Shown here: positions 40,375 through 49,119 of the stretch, one piece after another
How positions within the stretch are numbered: the first letter of the stretch is position 1
Layout of the letters: every line of letters begins with the position of its first letter
Assembly (NCBI GenBank): GCA_017542425.1
Contig: JAFXXH010000058.1
Location: 1-64,000, forward strand
DNA: 64,000 nt
Source: Oscillospiraceae bacterium
GTDB taxonomy: Bacteria; Bacillota; Clostridia; Oscillospirales; Oscillospiraceae
Direction: 5' to 3'
Notes under the pieces: generated by a model
Seen by the model: only the letters and a program-made list of their open reading frames with translations
What the model was told of the DNA's origin: nothing
Databases searched by the model: none
Translations under genes and position numbers: made by a program

Positions 40375-41067
40375 ATGGATCAGGTTTTGTTTGATCCGCT
40401 GACCGTGGCGGATCTGATTGTCGTGGGGGTATTCCTGCTGTTTGCCGTCTGGCGGGGCTGGGTGGGGCTGTACAAGAGCTTCATGCCGCTGCTGGTGGCC
40501 GTGTGTGCGCTGGTGGGGGCGCTGGTGCTGACGCAGCTCTTTGCCGGGGCGGCGGCGGACTGGGCCTGGCCGGGGGCGCGGGACTGGGTGTTTCAGCGGG
40601 TGGACCTGAGCGCCCTGCGGGGACTGGACGCCGCCGGGCTTGGGGACGCGCTGGAGGCGCAGCTGCCGCCGACGCTGCTGAACCTGGCGGAGAAGCTGGG
40701 GCTGGACCTGGGCGGCTTTGTCCGGGACGCCATGGGCGGCGCGGCCGCCGGGGCGGCCCAGGTGGCCGAGGACGCAATTACGGCGCTGCTGCGGGCAGTG
40801 ACGGAGGGCGTGGTGCGGGCGCTTCTGTTCCTGCTGAGCTGGGGCGCGCTGAGCCTGGTGTTCACGCTAATCATGAAGACGCTGGGCCTGGCGGTGAAGC
40901 TGCCGGTGGTCCGGGGCCTGGACCACGCCGGGGGCGCGGCCATGGGCCTGGCGCTGTGCTTCGCGCTGCTCTACGCCCTGCTCTGGCTGGCCGCGCTGCT
41001 GAATCTCACACCCATCCTGGACTTCGCCCGGCACAGCGCCATACTCGGCTGGATCGGGCGCATCTGA
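40375..41067 (+). CDS. CvpA family membrane protein
   Basis: A 230-aa protein with four hydrophobic segments (about residues 12-27, 35-58, 140-165, 185-215) and the CvpA-type N-terminus ADLIVVGVFLLFAVWRGWVG. CAAGGAGGGG SD. CvpA proteins are linked to colicin V production and membrane stress; the exact role is unknown. Very GC-rich, unlike the toxin-antitoxin pair before it. Confidence 0.82.
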   Translation: MDQVLFDPLTVADLIVVGVFLLFAVWRGWVGLYKSFMPLLVAVCALVGALVLTQLFAGAAADWAWPGARDWVFQRVDLSALRGLDAAGLGDALEAQLPPTLLNLAEKLGLDLGGFVRDAMGGAAAGAAQVAEDAITALLRAVTEGVVRALLFLLSWGALSLVFTLIMKTLGLAVKLPVVRGLDHAGGAAMGLALCFALLYALLWLAALLNLTPILDFARHSAILGWIGRI

Positions 41068-41080
41068 GGGCAAAAAGGGA

Positions 41081-41109
41081 TTGCATCGCGCCCTGGGCTA
41101 TGCTAAAAT
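41081..41109 (+). promoter_or_regulatory. Promoter of prfB
   Basis: TTGCAT (41081-41086), 17-nt spacer, TAAAAT (41104-41109), 67 nt before the prfB start. Confidence 0.65.
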
Positions 41110-41175
41110 AAAACGCTATGTATTTTTGAGAAGACCACGGCGCGAGCTGTGCATCCAGTGCAAGGAGTAGGAACC

Positions 41176-42282
41176 ATGATCGAATTTGACGAATATAAAG
41201 GCAAGCTGAACGCCCTGAAGCCCACGCTGACGGACCTGGGCGGGGCGCTGAAGCTGGACGACGCCCGGCGGGAGCTGGAGGAGCTGCGGGCCGCCCAGGA
41301 GCAGGAGGGCTTCTGGAACGACGTGCCCACCGCCCAGAAAAACCAGCAGCGGGTCAGCCAGCTGGAAAACCGGGTGGAGAAATACGCCCGGCTCTGCGCC
41401 GACTGGGACGACCTTTTCACCATCTGCGAGATGGCCATGGAGGAAAACGACGCCAGTATGCTGCCGGAGCTGCAGGAGGGCTTCGCCCGCTTCCAGGAGG
41501 AACTGAACCAGACCCGCCTCCAGACCCTGCTCACCGGGGAGTACGACGCCAACAACGCCATTCTGACCCTGCACCCCGGCGCGGGGGGCACGGAGGCCCA
41601 GGACTGGGCCAGTATGCTCTACCGCATGTACGTCCGCTGGACCGAGCGCCACGGCTTCAAGTACACGCTGATGGACTGGCAGGACGGGGACGAGGCGGGC
41701 ATCAAGTCCGCCACCATCAAGATCGAGGGCGAGAACGCCTACGGCTACCTGAAAAGTGAGAACGGCGTCCACCGCCTGGTGCGCATCTCCCCCTTCGACG
41801 CCAACGCCCGCCGCCAGACCAGCTTTGCCGCCGTGGAGGTCATGCCGGAGATCACCGACAGCACGGAGATCGAGCTGCGGGACGAGGACATCAAGATGGA
41901 CGTGTACCGCTCCTCCGGCGCGGGGGGCCAGAAGGTCAACAAGACCTCCTCCGCCGTGCGCCTGACCCATCTGCCCACCGGCATCGTGGTCAGCTCCCAG
42001 GTGGAGCGCAGCCACTTCCAGAACCTGGAAAACTGCAAGGAGATGCTCCGGGCCAAGCTGGCGGAGATCAAGGAGCGGGAGCACCTGGAGAAGATCAGCG
42101 ACATCAAGGGCGTCCAGATGAAGATCGACTTCGGCTCGGCCATCCGCAGCTACGTCTTCATGCCCTATCAATTGGTGAAGGACGCCCGCACGGGCTTTGA
42201 GAACGGCAACATCGGCAACGTCATGGACGGCGACATCGACGGCTTCATCAACGCCTTCCTGGCCAGCCGGGTGGAAAAGTGA
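41176..42282 (+). CDS. prfB: Peptide chain release factor 2, without programmed frameshift
   Basis: A 368-aa RF2: stop-codon recognition tripeptide SPF in HRLVRISPFDANARR, and the GGQ loop RSSGAGGQKVNKTSSAVRL. It releases peptides at UGA and UAA. Start MIEFDEY at 41176 with AAGGAG. The gene reads in one frame throughout, so the CUUUGA autoregulatory frameshift near codon 25 found in most bacteria is absent. Confidence 0.97.
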   Translation: MIEFDEYKGKLNALKPTLTDLGGALKLDDARRELEELRAAQEQEGFWNDVPTAQKNQQRVSQLENRVEKYARLCADWDDLFTICEMAMEENDASMLPELQEGFARFQEELNQTRLQTLLTGEYDANNAILTLHPGAGGTEAQDWASMLYRMYVRWTERHGFKYTLMDWQDGDEAGIKSATIKIEGENAYGYLKSENGVHRLVRISPFDANARRQTSFAAVEVMPEITDSTEIELRDEDIKMDVYRSSGAGGQKVNKTSSAVRLTHLPTGIVVSSQVERSHFQNLENCKEMLRAKLAEIKEREHLEKISDIKGVQMKIDFGSAIRSYVFMPYQLVKDARTGFENGNIGNVMDGDIDGFINAFLASRVEK

Positions 42283-42316
42283 GCGCCGTGAGACGACAGA
42301 GAGAGGGGACCGAGCC

Positions 42317-43423
42317 ATGGGCAAACGCTTCCTGCTGATCGCGCTGATTCTGGCGCTGGCGGTGCTGGGCGGCACGGCCAAGGTGCTGCACACGTCCGAA
42401 CCGCAGACCGAGGGCCCGGCGCAGACGGGCGACCGCGCCGAACCGGCCTCCGCCGACGACCCGGCGGAGGCGGACGAGAACGCCCCGCAGTATTACACCC
42501 TGAGCTTCATCGGGGACTGCACCCTGGCCAGCGTGCCCTATTACCGCAATTCCCCCGTAGGCTTTGAGGCGGTGGTGGGGAAGAACTACGACTATCCCTT
42601 CGCCCAAACCGCGCAGTTTTTTGAAGACGACGACCTGACCTTTGCCAACCTGGAGTGTGCCCTGACCGACTCCAACCAGGCTGCGGAAAAGACCTTCCTC
42701 TTCAAAGCGCCCCAGGACTACGCCAAGATCATGTCCTCCGGCAGCGTGGAGTTCGTCTCCCTGGCCAACAACCATGTGATGGACTACGGCCAGCAGGGCT
42801 ATGACGACACCCTGGCGGCCCTGGAGGCGGAGGGCATCGACTGGATCGGCCGGGACGAATGGCTGGTCTACGAGCTGCCCGGCGGCCTGCGCCTGGGGAT
42901 TTATTCGGAGTTCTACGACCATGTGAACGAGGTGCGCACCCAGGTCTCCCAGCTGCGCCACACCGACGCCGACTTTGTCATCGCCGCCTTCCACTGGGGG
43001 CAGGAGGGGCAGTATCAGCCCAACTCCGACCAGATCGAAAAGGCCCACACCGCCATCGACTGCGGGGCCGACTTTGTCTACGGCAGCCACCCCCACACGG
43101 TCCAGCCCATCGAGATCTACAAGGGCGTACCCATCTACTACAGCTTCGGCAACTGGATCTTCGGCGGCAACACCAACCCCAGCGACACGGACACCTTCTT
43201 CCTGCGCATGACCCTGGCCCTGTATCCCGAGGACCGGCATGTGGAGATCGTCTCCCTGGAGAACGTGCCCTGCGCCTTCAGCGGCACGGCGGGGAGCAAC
43301 AACTACCAACCCGTGGCGCTGGAGGAGGGCAGCGAGGCCTATGAGCGGGTGCTGAGCAAGCTGGGCGGCGACTTCTCCGGGGCCAATCTGACCATCAGCT
43401 ACGGCCTGGGCAAGGACGACTGA
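42317..43423 (+). CDS. CapA family protein (metallophosphatase-like), copy 1
   Basis: A 368-aa exported or membrane-anchored protein (hydrophobic N-terminus FLLIALILALAVLGG) with the CapA/PGA_cap motifs: FIGDCTL, NLECAL, LANNHVMDYGQQG, FHWGQEG, YGSHPHTVQP, YSFGNWIFGGNT. The fold binds metals; family members act in poly-gamma-glutamate or other surface polymer metabolism. An adjacent paralogue at 43430 suggests tandem duplication. No capBC genes nearby. Confidence 0.88.
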   Translation: MGKRFLLIALILALAVLGGTAKVLHTSEPQTEGPAQTGDRAEPASADDPAEADENAPQYYTLSFIGDCTLASVPYYRNSPVGFEAVVGKNYDYPFAQTAQFFEDDDLTFANLECALTDSNQAAEKTFLFKAPQDYAKIMSSGSVEFVSLANNHVMDYGQQGYDDTLAALEAEGIDWIGRDEWLVYELPGGLRLGIYSEFYDHVNEVRTQVSQLRHTDADFVIAAFHWGQEGQYQPNSDQIEKAHTAIDCGADFVYGSHPHTVQPIEIYKGVPIYYSFGNWIFGGNTNPSDTDTFFLRMTLALYPEDRHVEIVSLENVPCAFSGTAGSNNYQPVALEEGSEAYERVLSKLGGDFSGANLTISYGLGKDD

Positions 43424-43429
43424 GGCACG

Positions 43430-44533
43430 ATGAAAAAGACGCTACTCCTGATCCTCTGCACCCTGGCGCTGGCCGCCGGGGGCGTCCTGGCGCTGCGCTT
43501 TGCCCTGCCCGCTTCCGCCCCGGCCCCCACGCCCACAACCCTGCCCGCCGCCAGCCCCGCCCCCAGCCTGGCCCCGGAGACCCCGGCGCCCACGGAGACC
43601 CCGGAGGCGGCGTATTACACCCTGAGCTTCGTGGGGGACTGCACCCTGGGCTCCTCCCCGAAGTTTCCCTCCGCTTACAGCTTTCAGAACGTGGTAGGGG
43701 AGAACTACGCCTGGCCCTTCGCCGCCACGCGGCAGTATCTGGAGGACGACTATCTGACCATCGCCAACATGGAGGGGGTCTTCACCACCGCCACGGAGGC
43801 CAAAGAGGCCCTGTTCACCTTCAAAGCCGACCCGGTCTACGCCAGGGTCTTTTCATCCGGCTCCGTGGAGCTGGTGAGCCTGGGGAACAACCACGCCGGG
43901 GACTATCTGGAACCGGGCCGGGCCGACACCCGGGCCGCGCTGGAGGCCGAGGGGGTCCTGTATGCGGATGAAAACGGCGTCTGCCTCTACCAGCGGGGCG
44001 ACGGCCCCCTGGTGGGGGTCTACGCCAAGCTCTACCCCACTGCCTGGCAGGTGACCGAGGGGGTCCGGCGGCTCCGGGAAGCGGGCGCGGAACTGATCGT
44101 CGTGGCGGCCCACTGGGGCCTGGAGGGGAGCTATCGTCCCACCCTGGACCAGCTGACGGCGGGCCGCGCCGCCATCGACGCCGGGGCGGACATCGTCTAC
44201 GGCGCGCATCCCCATGTGCTCCAGCCCGTGGAGGGCTACGCCGGGGGCCTGATCCTCTACTCCCTGGGCAACTGGAGCTTCGGCGGCAACACCGCCCCCC
44301 AGGACCGGGACACCGCCATCGTCCAGGTGCGCTTCCGCCGGGACCCGGACGGGACGCTGACGCTGGACGCGTGCAGCGCCGTCCCCTGCTCCCTCTCCGG
44401 CAGCGCCGGGTACAACGACTACCAGCCCACCCCCTACGAGCCGGACGCCCCGGGCTACGCCCGGGTCATGCGCAAGCTGAACGGCAGCTTTGACGGAGAA
44501 GACCTGACCGTAGATTACAGCACCTTGCGCTGA
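43430..44533 (+). CDS. CapA family protein (metallophosphatase-like), copy 2
   Basis: A 367-aa paralogue of the preceding gene: signal-anchor TLLLILCTLALAAGGVL, a Pro/Thr/Ala linker, then FVGDCTLGSS, NMEGVF, GNNHAGDY, AHWGLEG, YGAHPHVLQP, YSLGNWSFGGNT. Starts 6 nt after copy 1. Divergence between the copies is considerable, so they are likely not fully redundant. A terminator follows. Confidence 0.88.
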   Translation: MKKTLLLILCTLALAAGGVLALRFALPASAPAPTPTTLPAASPAPSLAPETPAPTETPEAAYYTLSFVGDCTLGSSPKFPSAYSFQNVVGENYAWPFAATRQYLEDDYLTIANMEGVFTTATEAKEALFTFKADPVYARVFSSGSVELVSLGNNHAGDYLEPGRADTRAALEAEGVLYADENGVCLYQRGDGPLVGVYAKLYPTAWQVTEGVRRLREAGAELIVVAAHWGLEGSYRPTLDQLTAGRAAIDAGADIVYGAHPHVLQPVEGYAGGLILYSLGNWSFGGNTAPQDRDTAIVQVRFRRDPDGTLTLDACSAVPCSLSGSAGYNDYQPTPYEPDAPGYARVMRKLNGSFDGEDLTVDYSTLR

Positions 44534-44537
44534 GCAT

Positions 44538-44573
44538 ACGACGCCGAAGGAAGGCAAATTCCTTCGGCGTCGT
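44538..44573 (+). terminator. Terminator after the CapA pair
   Basis: A perfect 15-bp stem (ACGACGCCGAAGGAA 44538-44552 with 44559-44573), 6-nt loop, five bases after the stop. The U-tract is poor (CTTGTCC). Confidence 0.75.
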
Positions 44574-44680
44574 CTTGTCCTGCCTCGGCTTTTGTGCGCT
44601 CTCGCCGGAATATAACATAAAATGATGCAATCCATGGGTAAAATAACCAGAGCATACCATGGAAAAGAGGGTGTCAAGGG

Positions 44681-46372
44681 ATGGAAAAGACCTGTCCGAA
44701 GTGCGGCAAGGCGCTCCCGGAGGACGCCGCCGTCTGCCCGGACTGCGGCGCGGCGGTGACGGCGGGGGAGCGGGACGCGGCGCTGTTTACCCAGATCTCG
44801 GCGGAGACCGAGGGCTGGCGGAACCGGGAGCGGCGCAAGCGCAGCCGGGAGGAGTGGCTGCCCAAGCTGCTCATCGGCGCGGTGGCGCTGGTGGCGGTGC
44901 TGACGGTGCTGCTGATCATCGCCTCCCAGGCGGAAAACCGGGTCCTGCGGGCCATTCACGGCGGACAGTATGAAGCGGCCGCCACAATCTACTGGAACGA
45001 CCCCGGCCTGGCCGAACACGGTAGCGAGCGGGTGGACCTGGCAGTGCTGGAAGAGGCCGACAGGCTGACCGCACGCTTCGCCGCCCACGAACTGGACGGG
45101 GACACGGCGGCCCGGGACATCTCCACCCTGAGCACCATCGGCCGGGGCGGCGAGCAGCTCACGGACCTGGTGACCCGCTTCCGCGATCTGGCCGAGTCCC
45201 GGACCCACATGGACCAGGCCAAGGCCCTGGCCCTGGAGGGGGACTACCTGGGGGCCAGAGCGGAATACCTGCTGGTACACGAGGACGACAGCGACTATGC
45301 CGAGGCCCGGCAGAAGGCCGCCGACTGCCTCAGCGACTACGGGGACCGGGTGATCCGGGAGGCGGACAAGGAGCTCGAGCGCGGCGACTATGCCGAGGCC
45401 CTGCGGGTGGTCACGGCGGGGGAACAGGCCCTGCTGGACTATGAGTTCTTCTATGAGAAGCTGGACCAGAAGCACCGGGACTGCGCCGCGCTGCTGGAGG
45501 AAAACCTGCTGAAGCGGGCCGCCGAGCTGGAGAGCAACGGCTCCTACCGGGTGGCGGCGGAGCTGCTGCGCTCCCACATCGAGGAGTTCTCCCTGAGCGG
45601 CGAGGCCCTGCTGGCCGGCTATGAGCGCTGCGTGGCCGAGGCTTTGAACGACGATCTGGACAAGGCCAAAACGGAGGCGGAGCAGCTCTTCGACGCCGGG
45701 CGCTACGCGGAGGCCTTCGCGGTCCTGGACGCCCTGGCGGAGCGGACCGACATCCCGGCGGAGCGCCGGGAGGCGGTGCTGAGCGAGCTGGAGCATCGCT
45801 ACGCCGAACGCATGATCGCCCAGGCGAGAGAGCGCTTCGGCGGCGTGCGGGACAACCTGCCCCAGGCCATCGCCATATTGCGGGAGGCCATGCACGTCCG
45901 GGAGCTGGACGACATCGCCGCCTACTGGGAGGAACTGAACCAGTATCTGCCCTATTCCCTGGCCACGGACGACTATATTGAAAAGAAAGGCGTCATCTTC
46001 CGCTCCACCAGCTCCTTCGACGCCCGCAACGGCGTCAGTTATACCGAGGGCTGGATCTGGGGCGACAACCAGAGCGAGCTGACCTTCCGCCTGGACGGGG
46101 AATACGACCGCTTCCGGGCCACCTTCGCCGTGCGCCGGGACGACAACCGGGCCGCCAGCGCGTATTTTGAACTCTACTGCGACGGGGAACTGGTCTACAC
46201 CTCCCCCCGGCTGGACCACAGCCAGACCCAGCCCATCGGCGTGGACGTGTTCCTCCAGCCCTGCCAGCGGCTGACCGTCCGCTTCCTGAACAGCTACACC
46301 GTCAGCGGCACGGAGTCCGGCTACTGCTACCACGGCCTGTGCAGCCCGATTCTGACGAAGGCTTTGCCCTGA
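44681..46372 (+). CDS. Zinc-ribbon membrane protein with TPR-like region and NPCBM-like domain
   Basis: A 563-aa protein. N-terminal zinc ribbon (CPKCGKALPEDAAVCPDCG), one membrane helix at about 66-86 (LIGAVALVAVLTVLLIIAS), a long helical TPR-like region (about 90-420, for example ALEEGDYLGARAEYLLVHED-type units), and a C-terminal domain (about 430-563) resembling NPCBM carbohydrate-binding domains (IFRSTSSFDARNGVSY, LYCDGELVYTSP, LTVRFLNSYTVSG). Likely a membrane-spanning scaffold with an outer sugar-binding end; function unknown. Confidence 0.78.
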   Translation: MEKTCPKCGKALPEDAAVCPDCGAAVTAGERDAALFTQISAETEGWRNRERRKRSREEWLPKLLIGAVALVAVLTVLLIIASQAENRVLRAIHGGQYEAAATIYWNDPGLAEHGSERVDLAVLEEADRLTARFAAHELDGDTAARDISTLSTIGRGGEQLTDLVTRFRDLAESRTHMDQAKALALEGDYLGARAEYLLVHEDDSDYAEARQKAADCLSDYGDRVIREADKELERGDYAEALRVVTAGEQALLDYEFFYEKLDQKHRDCAALLEENLLKRAAELESNGSYRVAAELLRSHIEEFSLSGEALLAGYERCVAEALNDDLDKAKTEAEQLFDAGRYAEAFAVLDALAERTDIPAERREAVLSELEHRYAERMIAQARERFGGVRDNLPQAIAILREAMHVRELDDIAAYWEELNQYLPYSLATDDYIEKKGVIFRSTSSFDARNGVSYTEGWIWGDNQSELTFRLDGEYDRFRATFAVRRDDNRAASAYFELYCDGELVYTSPRLDHSQTQPIGVDVFLQPCQRLTVRFLNSYTVSGTESGYCYHGLCSPILTKALP

Positions 46373-46386
46373 AAGGCGGCGGGCTT

Positions 46387-47139
46387 ATGACGGAGCGGGA
46401 GGCCCTGCATGGGCTGCTGCAAGAGGCGGGGCTGCTGGAGGGCCCGGAGCCGCTGCTCTGGCGCTGGGAGGAGACGCTGGACTCCACCCTCAGCGAGTGC
46501 TTCCGCATCCTGAAAAGCGGCGCGGCGCGGCGCTGCCTGGTCTTGGCCGACGCCCAGACCGCCGGGCGGGGACGGCTGGGGAGAAGCTTTTTCTCTCCCC
46601 CCGGCGCGGGGCTGTATCTCTCGGTGGGCTTCTCCTCAAAGGGGGGCGCGGCCGACGCGGTGGGCATCACCACCTACGCGGCGGTGGCCACGGCGGAGCG
46701 CATCGAGGCGCTGACGGGGCTGCACTGCGGCATCAAGTGGGTCAACGACCTCTTTCTGGCGGGCCGGAAGGTCTGCGGCATCCTGACCGAAGCCGAGGGC
46801 CCCTATGTGGCGGTGGGCGTGGGCGTCAACCTGACGGCCTCCGCCGTGCCGGAGGAGCTGCGGGACATCGTGGGCTGGCTGGACCGGCCCGACATCCGCG
46901 TCCCCCTGGCCGCCGGACTGACGGGCGCGCTGCTGCGCTACCGCCCCGGCGAGCTGGGCCACATGGCCGAATACCGCCGCCGCAGCACCGTCCTGGGTCA
47001 GCGCGTCCGCTTCACGGAACACGGCAGGGAGCGCCAGGGCCGGGCTACGGCCATCCGGGACGACGGGGCCCTGGTGGTCCAGACCGCCACAGGCCAGCGG
47101 GTCCTCCAGAGCGGGGAGGTCTCCGTGCGGGGGATCTAA
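46387..47139 (+). CDS. birA: Biotin--[acetyl-CoA-carboxylase] ligase
   Basis: A 250-aa mono-domain biotin protein ligase: ADAQTAGRGRLGRSFFSPPG (biotin/AMP loop), GIKWVNDLFLAGRKVCGIL, VAVGVGVNLT, and the C-terminal SH3-like domain. It lacks the N-terminal HTH of repressor-type BirA, so it should not regulate bio genes directly. Starts 14 nt after the preceding gene. Confidence 0.94.
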   Translation: MTEREALHGLLQEAGLLEGPEPLLWRWEETLDSTLSECFRILKSGAARRCLVLADAQTAGRGRLGRSFFSPPGAGLYLSVGFSSKGGAADAVGITTYAAVATAERIEALTGLHCGIKWVNDLFLAGRKVCGILTEAEGPYVAVGVGVNLTASAVPEELRDIVGWLDRPDIRVPLAAGLTGALLRYRPGELGHMAEYRRRSTVLGQRVRFTEHGRERQGRATAIRDDGALVVQTATGQRVLQSGEVSVRGI

Positions 47140-47154
47140 AACAGAAAACGCAAA

Positions 47155-47196
47155 GGCCGACGAAGGGCGCACGCCTTCCGTCGGCCCTGCGCTTTT
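47155..47196 (+). terminator. Terminator after birA
   Basis: GGCCGACG (47155-47162) pairs with CGTCGGCC (47179-47186), extended by AAGG/CCTT inside, then CTGCGCTTTTT with T5 at 47192-47196. Confidence 0.75.
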
Positions 47197-47265
47197 TGCG
47201 CCGGTGCGGCGGCGGGCGCAGAGAATCGCCCCCGCCCGCCGCCGCGCCGCTGTGCAATCTGCCTA

Positions 47266-47294
47266 TTTACTTTCACACGCTGCTGTGGTAAAAT
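47266..47294 (+). promoter_or_regulatory. Promoter of the his operon
   Basis: TTTACT (47266-47271), 17-nt spacer, TAAAAT (47289-47294), 58 nt before hisZ. No T-box and no His-codon-rich leader peptide is visible between promoter and gene. Confidence 0.65.
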
Positions 47295-47352
47295 ACAAAA
47301 ATCACGCATACCCGGCGCTTTGGGGCCGGAATCCTGGGAAAGCGGGGGTTTT

Positions 47353-48486
47353 ATGGACGCAAATCTGGACTGCCTGACCGGGGCGGAGCGCGCCGGACTG
47401 GCGCTGCGGGCCATGTATCGGAGCTGGGGCTTTTCGCAGTACCGCATGAACAAATTTGAGGAATACGATCTCTACGCCCAAAACCGGGACGTACTGGCGG
47501 CGGAGCAGATTCTGAGCTTCACCGGGCCGGACGGGCGGCTCATGGCCCTCAAGCCGGACGTGACCCTCTCCATCGTCCGCAACACCCGGGACAGCGCCGG
47601 GGGCGTTCGCAAGCTGTATTACAGCGAGAAGGTCTATCGGGCCGAGCGGGGCGGACCCTTCCGGGAGCTGAGTCAGGTGGGCCTGGAGTGTCTGGGCGAA
47701 CTGGACGACTGCACCCTGACCCAGGTGCTGCTGCTGGCGGCGGAGAGTCTGCGCCTGCTGGCCCCCGGCGCGCCGGGGACGGCCTGCCCTGCGGCGGACT
47801 GGCTGCTGGCCGTGTCCCAGCCGGACCTGACGGCCCAGCTTCTGGACCGGGCGGGCCTGAACGCCGCCGCTCGCGCCGCGGCCTGGGACTGCATCGCCAA
47901 AAAGACCCCCCACGAGCTGCGCCGGGTCTGCCGGGAGGCCGGGGCTTCGGAGGAATCCGCCGGGGCGCTGGAGCAGCTGCTCCGCTGCACCGGCAGTCCG
48001 GCGGAGGCCCTGCCCGTGCTGCGGGCGCTGGGCTGCGGCGGGGAGGCGCTGGAGGGTTTTTCCCGCATCCTGGCGGCCCTGGAGCGCCTGGGCCTGGGGG
48101 AGCGGCTGCTGGTGGACTTCTCCGCCGCCGGGGAGCTGGACTATTATAACGGCCTGGTGTTCCGGGGCTATGTGGGCGGCGTGCCCGACGCGGTGCTCAG
48201 CGGCGGGCGCTATGACCGGCTGCTGGAGCGCTTTGGCCGCCGGGACCGGGCGGCGGGCTTTGCCGTCAGCCTGGATCTGTTGGAGCGCCTCTGGGAGCGC
48301 CCGGAGGACACGGACTGCGACTTGCTGCTGCGCTACGGCCCGGGCGCGGACCCGGCGGCCCTGGCGGAGGCGGTGCGCGCCCGCCAGGCGGCGGGAGCGC
48401 GGGTGGACGCCCAGCGCGCCGCCCCGGACGGGCTGCGCTATGGCAGGATGGAAGACTATGCAGAGAGCGGGGTGGAGACGCGATGA
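47353..48486 (+). CDS. hisZ: ATP phosphoribosyltransferase regulatory subunit HisZ
   Basis: A 377-aa HisRS-like paralogue with class II synthetase-type motifs (DVTLSIVRNTRD, YYSEKVYRAERG) and the HisZ segment LDYYNGLVFRGYV, but no tRNA-binding domain. It activates the short HisG encoded next. Start at 47353 (MDANLDC); upstream frame from 47320 has no SD. ATGA overlap with hisG. Confidence 0.93.
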   Translation: MDANLDCLTGAERAGLALRAMYRSWGFSQYRMNKFEEYDLYAQNRDVLAAEQILSFTGPDGRLMALKPDVTLSIVRNTRDSAGGVRKLYYSEKVYRAERGGPFRELSQVGLECLGELDDCTLTQVLLLAAESLRLLAPGAPGTACPAADWLLAVSQPDLTAQLLDRAGLNAAARAAAWDCIAKKTPHELRRVCREAGASEESAGALEQLLRCTGSPAEALPVLRALGCGGEALEGFSRILAALERLGLGERLLVDFSAAGELDYYNGLVFRGYVGGVPDAVLSGGRYDRLLERFGRRDRAAGFAVSLDLLERLWERPEDTDCDLLLRYGPGADPAALAEAVRARQAAGARVDAQRAAPDGLRYGRMEDYAESGVETR

Positions 48487-49115
48487 AAGACTGTCTGACT
48501 GTGGCGCTGCCCAAGGGGCGGCTGGGGGAACAGGTCTACGCCCGCTTTGCCGCCGCCGGATACCCCTGCCCCGGCCTCACCGGGGACAGCCGCCGCCTGA
48601 TCTTTGAGACGGAGGACGGCGCGCTGCGCTACTTTTGGTCCAAGCCCTCGGACGTGGGGGCCTATGTGGAGCGGGGCGCGGCGGACCTGGGCGTGGCGGG
48701 CCGGGACATCCTGCTGGAGTACCGCCCGGCGGTCTACGAACTCCAGGACCTGGGCCTGGGCCTGTGCCGCATGGCGGTGGCCGCCAAACGGGGCTTCCGG
48801 GACGACCGGCGGCGCACCCTGCGGGTAGCCACGAAGTTCAGCCGCATCGCACGGGACTACTACGCCTCCCTGGGGCGGGACATCGACGTGATCCACCTGA
48901 ACGGCAGCATCGAACTGGCCCCGATTCTGGACCTTTCGGACGTGATCGTGGACATCGTGGAGACGGGCACGACATTGAAGGAGAACGAGCTGGAGGTGGT
49001 GGAGACCATCCTCCCCATCAGCGCCAGACTGATCGCAAACAAGGCCGGCTATGCCTTCCACAAGCGCCGCATCGACGCGCTGGCGGCGGCCCTGGCCTTC
49101 GATTCGGAGGAATGA
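48483..49115 (+). CDS. hisG: ATP phosphoribosyltransferase, short form
   Basis: A 210-aa catalytic subunit joining ATP and PRPP in the first step of histidine synthesis. Motifs VALPKGRLGEQVYARFAAAG, DVGAYVERGAADLGVAGRD, and the PRPP loop DIVETGTTLKENEL. It lacks the C-terminal regulatory domain of long HisG, consistent with HisZ next door. Confidence 0.96.
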   Translation: MKDCLTVALPKGRLGEQVYARFAAAGYPCPGLTGDSRRLIFETEDGALRYFWSKPSDVGAYVERGAADLGVAGRDILLEYRPAVYELQDLGLGLCRMAVAAKRGFRDDRRRTLRVATKFSRIARDYYASLGRDIDVIHLNGSIELAPILDLSDVIVDIVETGTTLKENELEVVETILPISARLIANKAGYAFHKRRIDALAAALAFDSEE

Positions 49116-49119
49116 GAGC

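Noticed and set aside
43853..46333. An 826-codon minus-strand frame opposite CapA copy 2 and the zinc-ribbon protein
   Set aside because: No start signal or motif, and it crosses a strong terminator hairpin. The plus-strand genes are well supported.
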